This document shows, one piece after another, positions 17,520 through 26,839 of a DNA stretch of 64,000 nt. The notes under the pieces are model-generated. The model was not told where the DNA came from, did no database searches, and saw nothing but the letters and a program-made list of their open reading frames with translations. The position numbers were made by a program, and so were the translations under genes. This stretch comes from Streptomyces sp. DH24 (GTDB taxonomy: Bacteria > Actinomycetota > Actinomycetes > Streptomycetales > Streptomycetaceae), in contig NZ_JARVKW010000006.1 in assembly GCF_029813775.1 (NCBI RefSeq), positions 62,001 through 126,000 of the forward strand. Reading direction: 5' to 3'. Every line of letters starts with the position of its first letter. Position 1 is the stretch's first letter.

Positions 17520-18203
17520 CTACTTGCCGCTCACGTCGGGTGCGGGGGCGACGCCGACCGGACAGGAGACGCCCGTCCCGCCGGCCCCGCAGTACCCCGC
17601 CGGATTCCAGTGCAGGTACTGCTGGTGACGGGCCCCCGCCGGATAGAACACGTGGTCCTCGGCGGGCAGGATCGCGGTGGTGATCCTGCCGTACCCGGCG
17701 GCGGTCAGTGCGCGCTGGTAGGTCTCCCGGCTTCGCTCGGCGGCCCGCAGCTGGGCGGGGGAGTGCGTGAAGAGGACCGACCTGACGTGGGTGCCGACGT
17801 CGTTGCCCTGGCGGAAGCCCTGGGTGGGGTCGTGCGACTCCCAGAACAGCCGCAGGAGACGCTCGTACGGGACCTTCGCCGGGTCGAAGACCACCCGCAC
17901 GGTCTCCGCGTGCCCCGTCAGCCCGGTCCGTATCTCGTCGTCCACCGGGTGAGGCGTGAAGCCGCCCTGGAAGCCGACGAGGGTCGTCCATATGCCGCCG
18001 GGCAGCTGCCAGAACCTGCGCTCGGCGCCCCAGAAGCAGCCGAGAGCGAAGTCGGCGACCTCGTGGCCCTCGGGGTAGGGGCCGAGAAGCCGCGTTCCGA
18101 GAACGGCGTGCTTCTCGGGCACCTCGTACGCCGGGGCGGAGCGGCCGGGCGGGGCCTCCTCGGGTGTGGGCAGGCGCAGTTGGTGCTTCCGTGCGAACGG
18201 CAT
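17520..18203 (-). CDS. msrA: Peptide methionine-S-sulfoxide reductase, second copy
   Basis: This 227-residue MsrA reduces the S-epimer of methionine sulfoxide in proteins. The active-site [11 protein letters not shown] motif is present, as are the C-terminal resolving cysteines ([13 protein letters not shown]) and the family motifs GFQGG and [16 protein letters not shown]. It is clearly paralogous to the gene immediately upstream (18266-18934), sharing the unusual N-terminal leader (LPTPEEA) and the C-terminal GVAPAP ending. Many substitutions indicate an old duplication or separate acquisition. The 62-bp gap suggests co-transcription. The start ATG 18203 gives full alignment with the upstream copy. 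Confidence 0.9.
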   Translation of the reverse strand: MPFARKHQLRLPTPEEAPPGRSAPAYEVPEKHAVLGTRLLGPYPEGHEVADFALGCFWGAERRFWQLPGGIWTTLVGFQGGFTPHPVDDEIRTGLTGHAETVRVVFDPAKVPYERLLRLFWESHDPTQGFRQGNDVGTHVRSVLFTHSPAQLRAAERSRETYQRALTAAGYGRITTAILPAEDHVFYPAGARHQQYLHWNPAGYCGAGGTGVSCPVGVAPAPDVSGK

Positions 18204-18265
18204 GCGCGTCCCCTCGTCCTCTCCGGTCGTGGCCGCCGGCGGCCCGGCGGTGTCGGTGAGCGGTG

Positions 18266-18934
18266 TCACTCCCCGGCCGGGGCGACACCGATCGGGCAGG
18301 AGACGCCCGTCCCGCCGATCCCGCAGTACCCCGCCGGGTTCTTGTCCAGGTACTGCTGGTGGTAGGCCTCCGCCGGGTAGAAGGCGCGGTCTTCCGCCGG
18401 GAGGATCTCCGTGGTGATCGTGCCGTGGCCCGAAGCCGTCAGGACCTTCTGGTAGGCCTCCCGGGAGGCTTCCGCCGTCGCCGCCTGTTCCGGGGTGTGG
18501 GTGTAGATCGCCGAGCGGTACTGCGTGCCCACGTCGTTGCCCTGGCGGAAGCCCTGGGTCGGGTCGTGGGACTCCCAGAACGTCTTCAGCAGGCGCTCGT
18601 ACGACGTCACCTCCGGGTCGTACACCACGCGGACGACCTCCGTGTGGCCGGTCCCGCCCGAGCAGACCTCCTCGTACGTGGGGTTCTCGGTGTAGCCGCC
18701 CTGGTAGCCGACCAGGGTCGTCCACACGCCGGCCGGGAGCTGCCAGAACTTGCGCTCGGCGCCCCAGAAACAGCCCATGCCGAAGTCGGCGACCTCCAGG
18801 CCCTCGGGGTAGGGGCCGAGGAGCGGGGTGCCGAGGACCGTGTGGCGGTCGGGGACGGCGAACGCCGGCTCCGGGCGACCGGCCAGCGCCTGCTCGGGGG
18901 TCGGCAACTGAGGCGTACGGCTGTAGAGGAACAT
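18266..18934 (-). CDS. msrA: Peptide methionine-S-sulfoxide reductase
   Basis: This 222-residue MsrA has active-site cysteine in [11 protein letters not shown] and the substrate-site motifs [18 protein letters not shown] and [32 protein letters not shown] and the resolving cysteines in [13 protein letters not shown] complete the pattern. It is closer to the consensus than the downstream copy, which has GFQGGFTPHPVDDE at the equivalent site, so this is probably the ancestral housekeeping gene. The start is ATG 18934 after GGGAGACCGC. Electrons would come from thioredoxin. Confidence 0.94.
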   Translation of the reverse strand: MFLYSRTPQLPTPEQALAGRPEPAFAVPDRHTVLGTPLLGPYPEGLEVADFGMGCFWGAERKFWQLPAGVWTTLVGYQGGYTENPTYEEVCSGGTGHTEVVRVVYDPEVTSYERLLKTFWESHDPTQGFRQGNDVGTQYRSAIYTHTPEQAATAEASREAYQKVLTASGHGTITTEILPAEDRAFYPAEAYHQQYLDKNPAGYCGIGGTGVSCPIGVAPAGE

Positions 18935-19024
18935 GCGGTCTCCCACTCCCATCGAGGCACCGGTACAGGGCACCGATTCAGTGAACGTGCGCCGCCGCCG
19001 CCGAATTCCGGGCGGCCCGCCCGC

Positions 19025-20143
19025 TCAGTGCGGCAGCGTCGCGGGGCTCCCGCCGTTCGCCTCGTAGCCCGCCACCGCCAGTGCCCGGTACACCGCGAAC
19101 TCCGCCGCCGGGTCCTGGGACAGCGTCCAGGGCAGCGCGCCGACATGGCCGTCGACGTGGACCAGCTGGTTCATGGCCTCCGCCCAGCGCTCGGCCCGCA
19201 CCAGGAAGAACACCAGCAGATGGCGGACGTGCGCCGTCATCGGGTCGTCCGGGCGCGCCGAGTGCACCGCGTGCAGCGCGCCGTGCATCGCCTTCGTCAC
19301 GACCTCGCTCTGGTAGAAGCCGCTGACCAGGTTCACCTCCGGCAGATGCTCGAAGACCGCGAACAGCGGCATCGCCGAGAGGAGGGAGCCCTTCGGGGCG
19401 CGGGCCGCCGCGGCCTCCGCGAACTCGTGGGCCAGCGCACGCGAGCCGTGCCACTTCTCGCACCAGTAGTGCAGCGCGGCCAGATGCGCGCCCATGTGCG
19501 CCGGGGCGCGGTCCAGGATCTTCAGCCACAGCTGCTCGAACTCGGCCCGCGGGTAGGCCAGGCCGCGCGCGACGGACAGCTCGACGATGTACGGGACGGG
19601 GTCCCCGGGCGCCAGCAGCGCCGCGTCGGCGCAGGCCGCCCTGGCCTCCTCCATGATGATCCGGAACTCGTCCGTGCCCGGCGTCGCCGTCCGCCACGCC
19701 TGCTGGACCAGGAACTCGGCGTGCACCGCCGCGCCCCCGGCGTCCTTGGGCGCCTCGGCGCGCCACACCCGCAGCCACTGGCCGCCCGGCGACTCGCCGG
19801 CGCCGCCCGGCCGCTGCTGCAGCTCCAGCGACGCGGCGCCCGCGAACGCCTGCACCCGCTGCCAGCGCCGCTCGCCCTCCGCCTCGGTGCCGGCGAGGAG
19901 CTGCTGGGCCGCCCGGTAGTCCTGGGTGCGCTGCACGACGTCCAGGACGTCCAGCAGGTCCTGGTCGGGGCCGGGCATGCGGATGTCCAGCTCCTCCTCG
20001 CGGACGAATCCGTAGTTCTCCGGGTCCGCGGCGTCCGGGTGGCCCGGGTGGACCTGCTCGATCATGCCGCGGCGGCGCCTCAGGAAGGGAAGCAGCACGA
20101 AGCCGAGCATGACCGCGGCCATCAGAACCCACAGAATCTCCAT
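19025..20143 (-). CDS. Membrane-anchored helical-repeat hypothetical protein
   Basis: No specific function is recognised. The 372-residue protein has one N-terminal membrane helix ([20 protein letters not shown]) followed by RRRRG, so the bulk is probably cytoplasmic. The rest is helix-rich in a TPR/DUF4034-like pattern: repeated ~35-residue pairs such as [37 protein letters not shown] and [18 protein letters not shown]. The start is ATG 20143, where the membrane helix begins; a longer ORF to 20404 runs into the promoter of the divergent cystathionine gene. It may scaffold protein interactions at the membrane. Confidence 0.7.
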   Translation of the reverse strand: MEILWVLMAAVMLGFVLLPFLRRRRGMIEQVHPGHPDAADPENYGFVREEELDIRMPGPDQDLLDVLDVVQRTQDYRAAQQLLAGTEAEGERRWQRVQAFAGAASLELQQRPGGAGESPGGQWLRVWRAEAPKDAGGAAVHAEFLVQQAWRTATPGTDEFRIIMEEARAACADAALLAPGDPVPYIVELSVARGLAYPRAEFEQLWLKILDRAPAHMGAHLAALHYWCEKWHGSRALAHEFAEAAAARAPKGSLLSAMPLFAVFEHLPEVNLVSGFYQSEVVTKAMHGALHAVHSARPDDPMTAHVRHLLVFFLVRAERWAEAMNQLVHVDGHVGALPWTLSQDPAAEFAVYRALAVAGYEANGGSPATLPH

Positions 20144-20330
20144 GTCACCAGCGAACCAGACCGCGCCGACAATTGGCCAACCCGGTGCACGGACCTGTGC
20201 AGAACCTCGTGCGCGAGCGGGCGGGCGGGGCCCGGTGAGCGGGCCGCCGGGCGGCCCGGGGGCACTGGCCGGTTCCTGCCGGGTCCGGTGGGCCGTCATC
20301 GGGGCCCCGGGCGCATTACGCTCGGTGCCC

Positions 20331-21485
20331 ATGAGCGACAGGCACATCAGTGAGCACTTCGAGACGCTGGCGATCCACGCGGGCAACACCGCCGACCCCC
20401 TCACGGGCGCGGTCGTCCCGCCGATCTACCAGGTCTCGACCTACAAGCAGGACGGCGTGGGCGGGCTGCGCGGCGGTTACGAGTACAGCCGCAGCGCCAA
20501 CCCCACCCGGACCGCCCTCGAGGAGAACCTCGCCGCCCTGGAGGGCGGGCGCCGCGGCCTCGCGTTCGCGTCCGGGCTCGCGGCCGAGGACTGCCTGCTG
20601 CGCACGCTGCTCAGCCCCGGCGACCACGTGGTCATCCCCAACGACGCGTACGGCGGCACATTCCGCCTGTTCGCCAAGGTCGTCTCCCGCTGGGGCGTGG
20701 AGTGGTCGGTCGCCGACACCTCCGACCCCGCCGCCGTGCGGGCCGCGATCACGCCGAAGACCAAGGCCGTGTGGGTGGAGACGCCCTCCAACCCGCTGCT
20801 CGGCATCACGGACATCGCCGCCGTCGCCCAGATCGCCCGGGACGCGGGCGCCCGGCTCGTCGTCGACAACACCTTCGCCACGCCGTACCTCCAGCAGCCG
20901 CTCGCGCTCGGCGCGGACGTCGTCGTGCACTCGCTGACGAAGTACATGGGCGGCCACTCCGACGTCGTCGGCGGCGCGCTGATCGTCGACGACGAGGGTC
21001 TCGGCGAGGAGCTCGCCTTCCACCAGAACGCGATGGGCGCGGTGGCCGGCCCCTTCGACTCGTGGCTGGTGCTGCGCGGCACGAAGACGCTCGCGGTGCG
21101 CATGGACCGGCACAGCGAGAACGCCGTGAAGGTCGCCGACATGCTGTCCCGGCACGCGCGTGTGACGAGCGTGCTGTACCCGGGGCTGCCCGAGCACCCC
21201 GGTCACGAGGTGGCCGCCAAGCAGATGAGGTCGTTCGGCGGCATGGTGTCGTTCCGGGTGCGGGGCGGCGAGGAGGCGGCCGTCGAGGTGTGCAACCGCG
21301 CGAAGGTGTTCACGCTCGGCGAGTCCCTCGGCGGCGTGGAGTCGCTGATCGAGCACCCCGGCCGCATGACGCACGCCTCCGCGGCCGGTTCGGCCCTTGA
21401 GGTGCCGGCCGACCTGGTGCGGCTGTCCGTCGGCATCGAGAACGCCGACGACCTGCTCCAGGACCTTCAGCAGGCGCTCGGCTAG
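20331..21485 (+). CDS. metB: Cystathionine gamma-synthase/lyase (PLP enzyme)
   Basis: This 384-residue enzyme of the Cys/Met metabolism PLP family carries the Schiff-base lysine K204 in [12 protein letters not shown] and the phosphate-binding segment [24 protein letters not shown] and the C-terminal [19 protein letters not shown] motif complete the family pattern. Sequence alone does not cleanly separate gamma-synthase (forward transsulfuration) from gamma-lyase (reverse). The absence of a neighbouring cystathionine beta-synthase in the window gives no help, so the symbol is tentative. It is monocistronic, with a terminator after the stop and divergent from the TPR-like gene. Confidence 0.85.
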   Translation: MSDRHISEHFETLAIHAGNTADPLTGAVVPPIYQVSTYKQDGVGGLRGGYEYSRSANPTRTALEENLAALEGGRRGLAFASGLAAEDCLLRTLLSPGDHVVIPNDAYGGTFRLFAKVVSRWGVEWSVADTSDPAAVRAAITPKTKAVWVETPSNPLLGITDIAAVAQIARDAGARLVVDNTFATPYLQQPLALGADVVVHSLTKYMGGHSDVVGGALIVDDEGLGEELAFHQNAMGAVAGPFDSWLVLRGTKTLAVRMDRHSENAVKVADMLSRHARVTSVLYPGLPEHPGHEVAAKQMRSFGGMVSFRVRGGEEAAVEVCNRAKVFTLGESLGGVESLIEHPGRMTHASAAGSALEVPADLVRLSVGIENADDLLQDLQQALG

Positions 21486-21497
21486 GACGTGCCGCGC

Positions 21498-21537
21498 AAG
21501 TCCCGCCGTCCGCCCGTGAGGCCGGTGGGCGGGACTT
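21498..21537 (+). terminator. Terminator after the cystathionine enzyme gene
   Basis: A perfect 10-bp stem (AAGTCCCGCC with its complement) has a 20-base loop, starts 13 bp after the stop and ends in ACTTCC. Confidence 0.75.
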
Positions 21538-21577
21538 CCGCCACGCGTCCCGGGCCGGGGCCCGGCGTGGTCCGGGG

Positions 21578-21832
21578 TCACCAGCCGGTCAGCGGTGGAG
21601 TCGTGTCGGACGGCGGCTCCACCCAGGGCCGCTCCACCGTCGCCCAGACGAAGAACGCCACGGCCGCGGCGACCAGCACCAGCCACAGCAGCCGGCGCGC
21701 GACGGTCCGGCGCCGCAGCATGCGCCCGCCGCGCCGCAGAGCCTCCGCGTACACCTCCGGCGGCACGGGCGGCGGCGACTGCTCCATGGCCCGGCGTACG
21801 GCGGCCTGCCGGTCGCGCTCGTTCACGCCCAC
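21578..21832 (-). CDS. Small single-pass membrane protein next to the sigma-like gene
   Basis: This 84-residue protein has a short helical N-terminus (NERDRQAAVRRAMEQ), a basic segment (RRGGRMLRRRTVARR), one membrane helix (LLWLVLVAAAVAFFVWATV) and a short Pro-rich outer tail. It begins 37 bp after the sigma-like gene and is probably co-transcribed. Size, topology and position suggest an anti-sigma-like membrane partner, but no anti-sigma or zinc-binding HxxxCxxC motif is present, so this is inference only. Confidence 0.65.
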   Translation of the reverse strand: MGVNERDRQAAVRRAMEQSPPPVPPEVYAEALRRGGRMLRRRTVARRLLWLVLVAAAVAFFVWATVERPWVEPPSDTTPPLTGW

Positions 21833-21869
21833 CGCCTCCCGCGCGGGTCGTGCCGGTGTCCCGGCCGGC

Positions 21870-22373
21870 TCATGACGGCGCCGCCTTCGGGCCGCCGACC
21901 GCCGGTGCCGGGCCGCGTGGCGGGCGCAGCAGCGCCGTCGTCGCCCGGTCGCAGATCACCCGTACGCGGTCGGTGGACAGGCCGAGCAGGGCGGCGGCCT
22001 GCTCCTCGGCGACTCCCTCGTACAGCCGCAGGACGAGGATCAGGCGTTCCTGCGGGGTGAGGCGGGCCAGTGGGCCGGCGGGGTGCGGGCGGGGCCGGAC
22101 CAGGCCGCCGTACCGGTGCCACGAGCCGCGCGCGAAGCGGGTGGCCAGGTGCCGGCGGGCGTGGTCGTAGGGGTCCTCGCCGCGCATGCGGTGCCAGCAC
22201 GCGTACGTGTGCGCGAGGGCGAGGGTCAGCAGGCGCCGGGCGCGCGGGTTGTCGTCGGGGCGTTCCGCCGTCAGGAGTGTCGCGGCGTGCAGCAGCCGCC
22301 CGCCCGCGCCCGCGACGAACGCCTCGAACTCACGGGCCCGGCGGGCGTCCTGGAACGCGTGCCGTTCTCGCAC
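21870..22373 (-). CDS. Divergent SigE-family sigma factor-like protein
   Basis: The 167-residue protein resembles SigE-family ECF-like sigma factors. EFEAFVAGAGGRLLHAATLL is a region-2 start, AHTYACWHRMRGEDPYDHARRHLA resembles the region 2.3/2.4 area, and LTPQERLILVLRLYEGVAEEQAAALLGLSTDRVR is region 4.2 with a helix-turn-helix. The region 2.2 core-binding segment is unusual: RRLLTLALAHTY where DLVQ-type residues are expected. The start is GTG 22373 after GGGGAGG with 6-bp spacing. It is followed by a small membrane protein gene. It could be a genuine sigma factor with a relaxed region 2, or a DNA-binding derivative. Confidence 0.7.
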   Translation of the reverse strand: MRERHAFQDARRAREFEAFVAGAGGRLLHAATLLTAERPDDNPRARRLLTLALAHTYACWHRMRGEDPYDHARRHLATRFARGSWHRYGGLVRPRPHPAGPLARLTPQERLILVLRLYEGVAEEQAAALLGLSTDRVRVICDRATTALLRPPRGPAPAVGGPKAAPS

Positions 22374-22604
22374 CGCGCCTCCCCGTTGAGGGCGATATCT
22401 GAGCTGTCGGGGCCCGGCCGCCTGTGCCGGGGGCCCGGTCTCATATGAGGCCAGGGGTGGCCCGCGGGTCAAGAGCCGGGTACGGATCACGGCTTCAGGT
22501 GGTGGGCACGGGTCCGGTGCGGATCACGAGCCGGGCGGTACGCGCGTGTGCGAGAGCCGGGGTGCGGGAGGCGGGCGCGTCGGCGCGGCGGTCCGGTTGC
22601 CCGT

Positions 22605-23111
22605 TCAGGAGGCCGGCGACGGCTCCGTGCTCGGGGCGTCCTGTCCGGCCATGCGGGCGGACAGGGCGGTGTTGAAGCGCGCGAGGAGCGTGCAGAACGC
22701 CTCGCGCTCCTCCGGTGCCCAGTCGTGTGTCAGCTCGGCCATCAACTGACGCCGCGACGAGCGCACTTCGTCCAGCCGGGACTGTCCGCGCGGGGACAGC
22801 TGGAGCACCACGGCCCGCCCGTCCTCGGGGTGGGAGGTGCGCTTGACGAGCCCGGTGTCGACGAGCGGGGCCACCTGCCGGGTGACCGTGGAGGAGTCGA
22901 TCCCCATGCTCGCGGCGAGCGCCTTGACGCCCATCGGGCCTTCCTTGTCGAGGCGGTTGAGCAGCAGGTACGCGGCGCGGTCCATGAAGCTGCGCACCTG
23001 GCCGACCCCGCCGAGCCGGGTCTGTTCGGCACGGCGCGCGAAGAGCGCCACCTCGTGCTGCAGCGTTTCGAGAAGACCGGTGTCACCGACGGTCGTCATG
23101 TCCATCGACAT
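22605..23111 (-). CDS. MarR-family transcriptional regulator
   Basis: This ~168-residue winged-helix regulator shows AAYLLLNRLDKEGPMGVKALAA, the recognition segment MGIDSSTVTRQVAPLVDTGLV and the wing KRTSHPEDGRAVVLQLS with the conserved DxR. Such proteins are dimeric and respond to small phenolic or oxidative signals. The start is uncertain: ATG at 23111, 23105 or 23099 are all in frame and none has a strong ribosome site. It is divergent from the threonine dehydratase gene with 157 bp between them, so control of that gene is possible but not shown. Confidence 0.87.
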   Translation of the reverse strand: MSMDMTTVGDTGLLETLQHEVALFARRAEQTRLGGVGQVRSFMDRAAYLLLNRLDKEGPMGVKALAASMGIDSSTVTRQVAPLVDTGLVKRTSHPEDGRAVVLQLSPRGQSRLDEVRSSRRQLMAELTHDWAPEEREAFCTLLARFNTALSARMAGQDAPSTEPSPAS

Positions 23112-23268
23112 TTCAGGTGAGGGCATGGCCGGGGGCTCACTTCGTGGAGGGCTGCTGGTTGGGGGACAGGGTACGCGGACGGGGGGCGGGCTGTACCGGC
23201 TGCGCGGCATCCCGTCTCGGACGTTGGTCACAGCGGCCGATTCCGCCCTGAACTGCGATGCTTGTGTC

Positions 23269-24498
23269 ATGAGCTACAGCACGGCTGACTCCTTGCGGAC
23301 CGTCACGCTGGACGATGTGCGGGGCGCCCAGAAGATGCTGTCGGGGGTCGCGCGGGTGACCGCCATGGAGGGCAGCAGGCATCTTTCGCAGATGGTGGGC
23401 GCCCCTGTCCACCTCAAGTGCGAGAACCTGCAACGGACGGGATCGTTCAAGCTGCGCGGCGCGTATGTGCGGATCGCCGGGCTGCTGCCGGAGGAGCGGG
23501 CCGCCGGGGTCGTCGCGGCGAGCGCCGGCAACCACGCGCAGGGTGTCGCCCTCGCGTCGGCGCTGCTCGGGGTGCGGTCCACGGTGTTCATGCCGAAGGG
23601 CGCCCCGCTGCCGAAGATCAGCGCCACCCGGGAGTACGGCGCCGAAGTGCGGCTGCACGGCCAGGTGGTCGACGAGACGCTGGCCGCCGCTCAGGAGTAC
23701 GCGGAGCGGACGGGCGCGGTGTTCATCCACCCCTTCGACCACCACGACATCATCGCGGGCCAGGGCACGGTCGGCCTGGAGATCCTGGAGCAGTGCCCGG
23801 AGGTGCGCACGGTCGTCGTGGGTATCGGCGGGGGCGGGCTGGCGGCCGGGATCGCGGTGGCCGTGAAGTCGCTCAGGCCGGACGTGCGGATCGTGGGCGT
23901 GCAGGCGGAGGGCGCCGCGGCGTATCCGCCCTCGCTGGCGGCGGGCCGTCCGGTGTCGGTGCGCAACCCGGCGACGATGGCGGACGGCATCAAGGTCGGG
24001 CGGCCCGGTGACGTGCCGTTCACGATCGTCGGCGAGCTGGTCGACGAGGTCCGTACGGTGACGGAGGACGAGCTGTCCGCGGCGCTGCTGCTGTGTCTGG
24101 AGCGGGCCAAGCTGGTGGTGGAACCGGCCGGGGCGAGCCCGGTGGCGGCGCTGCTGAGCAGGCCGGACGCGTTCGAGGGCCCGGTCGTGGCGGTGCTGTC
24201 CGGCGGGAACGTCGATCCGGTGCTGATGCAGCGGGTGCTGCGGCACGGCATGGCGGCGCAGGGCCGCTACCTGGCCGTCCGGCTGCGTCTGACGGACCGG
24301 CCGGGGGCGCTCGCGACGCTGCTCGGCGTGTTGTCGGAGGCCGACGCCAATGTCCTGGACGTGAGCCATGTGCGGACCGATCCGCGGCTCGGGCTCACGG
24401 AGGCGGAGGTCGAGCTGCACCTGGAGACCAAGGGCCCGGCGCACTGCGCCGAGGTGGAGCGGGCCCTGCAGGACGCGGGCTATCTCGTGATCGGCTGA
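23269..24498 (+). CDS. ilvA: Threonine dehydratase with C-terminal ACT domain
   Basis: This 409-residue PLP enzyme deaminates L-threonine to 2-oxobutanoate. The cofactor lysine is K61 in GSFKLRGAY. Further signatures are SAGNHAQGVALA, the Gly-rich phosphate loop GIGGGGLAAGIAV and SGGNVDP. A C-terminal ACT-like region (about 330-409; LRLTDRPGALATLLGVLSEADANVLDVSH) suggests allosteric control by an amino acid. The size matches the single-ACT form common in actinomycetes, not the long two-ACT biosynthetic type, so both catabolic and isoleucine-biosynthetic roles remain possible. The start is ATG 23269. Confidence 0.9.
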   Translation: MSYSTADSLRTVTLDDVRGAQKMLSGVARVTAMEGSRHLSQMVGAPVHLKCENLQRTGSFKLRGAYVRIAGLLPEERAAGVVAASAGNHAQGVALASALLGVRSTVFMPKGAPLPKISATREYGAEVRLHGQVVDETLAAAQEYAERTGAVFIHPFDHHDIIAGQGTVGLEILEQCPEVRTVVVGIGGGGLAAGIAVAVKSLRPDVRIVGVQAEGAAAYPPSLAAGRPVSVRNPATMADGIKVGRPGDVPFTIVGELVDEVRTVTEDELSAALLLCLERAKLVVEPAGASPVAALLSRPDAFEGPVVAVLSGGNVDPVLMQRVLRHGMAAQGRYLAVRLRLTDRPGALATLLGVLSEADANVLDVSHVRTDPRLGLTEAEVELHLETKGPAHCAEVERALQDAGYLVIG

Positions 24499-24590
24499 CG
24501 TAGAGACGCAAGCCGGGACTCGTCCGTACGGCACTGGCGGTCCGCGCGTACCGCCCCCGCCCCCGCGACGGCCACCGCGACCGCATGAGT

Positions 24591-24623
24591 GTGCCCCCGG
24601 TGCCTGAAGGGCGCCGGGGGCAC
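24591..24623. terminator. Bidirectional terminator between threonine dehydratase and greA
   Basis: A 14-bp stem with one wobble pair (GTGCCCCCGGTGCC against GGCGCCGGGGGCAC) and a five-base TGAAG loop lies between two convergent genes. Confidence 0.85.
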
Positions 24624-24646
24624 GACTCGGGACGTCTGCGGGCGGG

Positions 24647-25144
24647 TCAGCCGTCGTACGGCTCGGCCTTGAGGATCCGCACCGACGCCTTCTTGCCGTT
24701 CGGCAGCTCGTACTGGGCGTCCTCGCCGACCTTGTGGCCCATCACGCCGGTGCCGAGCGGTGACTGCGGCGAGTACGTCTCGATGTCGGCGCTCGCGTAC
24801 TCGCGCGAGGCGAGCAGGAAGGTCAGCGTGTCGTCCTCGTCGCCGTCGAAGGCGATCGTGACGACCATGCCGGGCGCCACCGCGCCGTTGGCGGCCGGGG
24901 CCTCGCCGACCTTGGCGTTCTCGAGGAGCTGGGTGAGCTGGCGCACACGGAGCTCCTGCTTGCCCTGCTCCTCCTTGGCCGCGTGGTACCCGCCGTTCTC
25001 ACGCAGGTCGCCCTCCTCACGCGCAGCGGCGATCTTGGCGGCGATCTCCGTGCGCGCGGGACCAGTAAGGTACTCAAGCTCGTCCTTGAGCTTGTTGTAC
25101 GCCTCCTGGGTCAGCCAGGTGACGTTCTCGCTGGTCTGGGTCAC
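24647..25144 (-). CDS. greA: Transcription elongation factor GreA
   Basis: This 165-residue protein rescues backtracked RNA polymerase by stimulating transcript cleavage. The N-terminal coiled coil contains LTQEAYNKLKDELEYL and the tip residues REEGDLRENGGYHAAKEEQG, with the acidic DxxE tip present as EEGDLRE. The C-terminal FKBP-like domain includes GMVVTIAFDGDEDDTLTFLL and SPQSPLGTGVMGHKVGE. The start is GTG 25144, preceded by GAGGAGCACCT; an extension to 25174 lacks support. It is probably monocistronic. Confidence 0.95.
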   Translation of the reverse strand: MTQTSENVTWLTQEAYNKLKDELEYLTGPARTEIAAKIAAAREEGDLRENGGYHAAKEEQGKQELRVRQLTQLLENAKVGEAPAANGAVAPGMVVTIAFDGDEDDTLTFLLASREYASADIETYSPQSPLGTGVMGHKVGEDAQYELPNGKKASVRILKAEPYDG

Positions 25145-25357
25145 AGGTGCTCCTCGTAGGTACTGGGAAGACAAAGCATCGCCCTACCCAGAAGCATGTT
25201 CCTTCATGGAAGGGCGAAACCACGAGCCTAACAATTCAATGCCCGAAGGGGGAGGACATAAGCGATCAGAATCACGTCAACGCAGGTCAGCCCCTACGTA
25301 TTCCGGGTGATGGCGGGGTGGGAAAGTTGCGCCCGCCGGGCGGGCCGGGGTGCCGGG

Positions 25358-25756
25358 TCAGTCGGCGTGGCAGCCGAGCAGCTCGGCGGTGGTGCCCGGG
25401 GAGGTCGTACGGAGCGTGACGACCTTGTCGATGCGCGTGGCGTCGCCCTCGAAGCGGAAGTCGGCCCGGCCGACCTCGGCGCCGTTCTCCGCCTGGGACC
25501 GCACGGTGCAGTAGCCGCTCGCGCCGGCGTCCTTGCGGACCTCCAGGTGCACCTTCACGGCGTTCTTCGAGGTGTCGAACTCGATCACTTCGGCGCTGAT
25601 TTTGTTCTGGCCGACGTAGTGGTAGGCGAAGTAGCCGAGCAGTGCGAGCAGGGCCGCGCCGAGGACGGCGCCGACGATCCTGAGCGTGCGGTCGTCGCGT
25701 CCCGCCGAGGCACGGCCGTAGCGGCCCTCGGGCGGTCGCGTGCTCGCCGTGCTCAT
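25358..25756 (-). CDS. DUF4307 family membrane protein
   Basis: This 132-residue protein has one N-terminal membrane helix (IVGAVLGAALLALLGYFAYHYV) and an external beta-rich domain with two cysteines (GYCTVRSQ and LLGCHAD) likely to form a disulphide. This is the pattern of the actinobacterial DUF4307 family, whose function is unknown. The N-terminus (about 27 residues) is charged and cytoplasmic. It is divergent from mca, and the pairing of a DUF4307 gene with mca is something I recall from other actinomycetes. The ATG at 25756 follows GAGAGGA. Confidence 0.82.
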   Translation of the reverse strand: MSTASTRPPEGRYGRASAGRDDRTLRIVGAVLGAALLALLGYFAYHYVGQNKISAEVIEFDTSKNAVKVHLEVRKDAGASGYCTVRSQAENGAEVGRADFRFEGDATRIDKVVTLRTTSPGTTAELLGCHAD

Positions 25757-25957
25757 GATCGTCCTCTCGGCAGGAAAGGGACAGTTGTCCCGAAAGGGGC
25801 CCTGGAGCCCGGCCCCGGAATTATTCGTCCCCCGATTCGGTCACTATAGAAGCCTCCACCTGCCACCCGACCGCCGCCCCTCAAGGACGCCCCGACAGGG
25901 CGGCACCATTGGAATGCGCCGACGCACACGGGCGCCGACTGACTGAGGATTCGAGTC

Positions 25958-26839
25958 TTGACTGACCAGTTGCGACTGATGGCCGTCCACGCCCACCCCG
26001 ACGACGAGTCGAGCAAGGGCGCGGCCACCATGGCGAAGTACGTGTCCGAGGGGGTGGACGTGCTGGTCGTGACCTGCACGGGCGGGGAGCGCGGCTCCAT
26101 CCTCAATCCGAAGCTGCAGGGCGACAAGTACATCGAGGAGCACATCCACGAGGTACGCAAGAAGGAGATGGACGAGGCCCGCGAGATCCTCGGCGTGAAG
26201 CAGGAGTGGCTCGGTTTCGTCGACTCCGGGCTGCCGGAGGGCGACCCGCTGCCGCCGCTTCCCGAGGGCTGCTTCGCCCTCCAGGACGTCGACGAGGCGG
26301 CCGGCGAGCTCGTGAAGCAGATCCGCTCCTTCCGTCCGCAGGTGATCACCACCTACGACGAGAACGGCGGTTACCCGCACCCCGACCACATCATGACCCA
26401 CAAGATCACGATGGTGGCCTTCGAGGGCGCGGCCGACACCGGGAAGTACCCGGAGGCCGAGTTCGGTCCGGCGTACCAGCCGCTGAAGGTGTACTACAAC
26501 CAGGGCTTCAACCGGCCCCGCACCGAGGCGCTGCACCAGGCGATGCTGGACCGGGGGCTGGAGTCGCCGTACGGGGAGTGGCTCAAGCGCTGGGACGAGT
26601 TCCAGCGCGAGGAGCGGACGATCACCACGCACGTGCCGTGCGCCGACTTCTTCGAGATCCGCGACAAGGCGCTGATCGCGCACGCCACGCAGATCGACCC
26701 CGACGGGGGCTGGTTCCGGGTGCCGATGGACGTCCAGAAGGAGGTCTGGCCGACGGAGGAGTACGAGCTCGCGAAGTCTCTCGTCGCGACCTCCCTCCCC
26801 GAGGACGACCTCTTCGCGGGCATCCGCGACAATGCCTGA
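25958..26839 (+). CDS. mca: Mycothiol S-conjugate amidase
   Basis: This 293-residue zinc amidase cleaves mycothiol conjugates of electrophiles and antibiotics so that mercapturic acids can be exported. Zinc-site motifs are AHPDDES near the N-terminus and the YPHPDHIMTH histidines, with TCTGGERGSILNPKL between them. The sequence is near-identical in pattern to characterised actinomycete Mca proteins and longer than the related MshB deacetylase motif set would suggest. It starts at TTG 25958 after GAGGATTCGAGTC. The downstream small membrane protein gene overlaps its stop codon. Confidence 0.95.
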   Translation: MTDQLRLMAVHAHPDDESSKGAATMAKYVSEGVDVLVVTCTGGERGSILNPKLQGDKYIEEHIHEVRKKEMDEAREILGVKQEWLGFVDSGLPEGDPLPPLPEGCFALQDVDEAAGELVKQIRSFRPQVITTYDENGGYPHPDHIMTHKITMVAFEGAADTGKYPEAEFGPAYQPLKVYYNQGFNRPRTEALHQAMLDRGLESPYGEWLKRWDEFQREERTITTHVPCADFFEIRDKALIAHATQIDPDGGWFRVPMDVQKEVWPTEEYELAKSLVATSLPEDDLFAGIRDNA

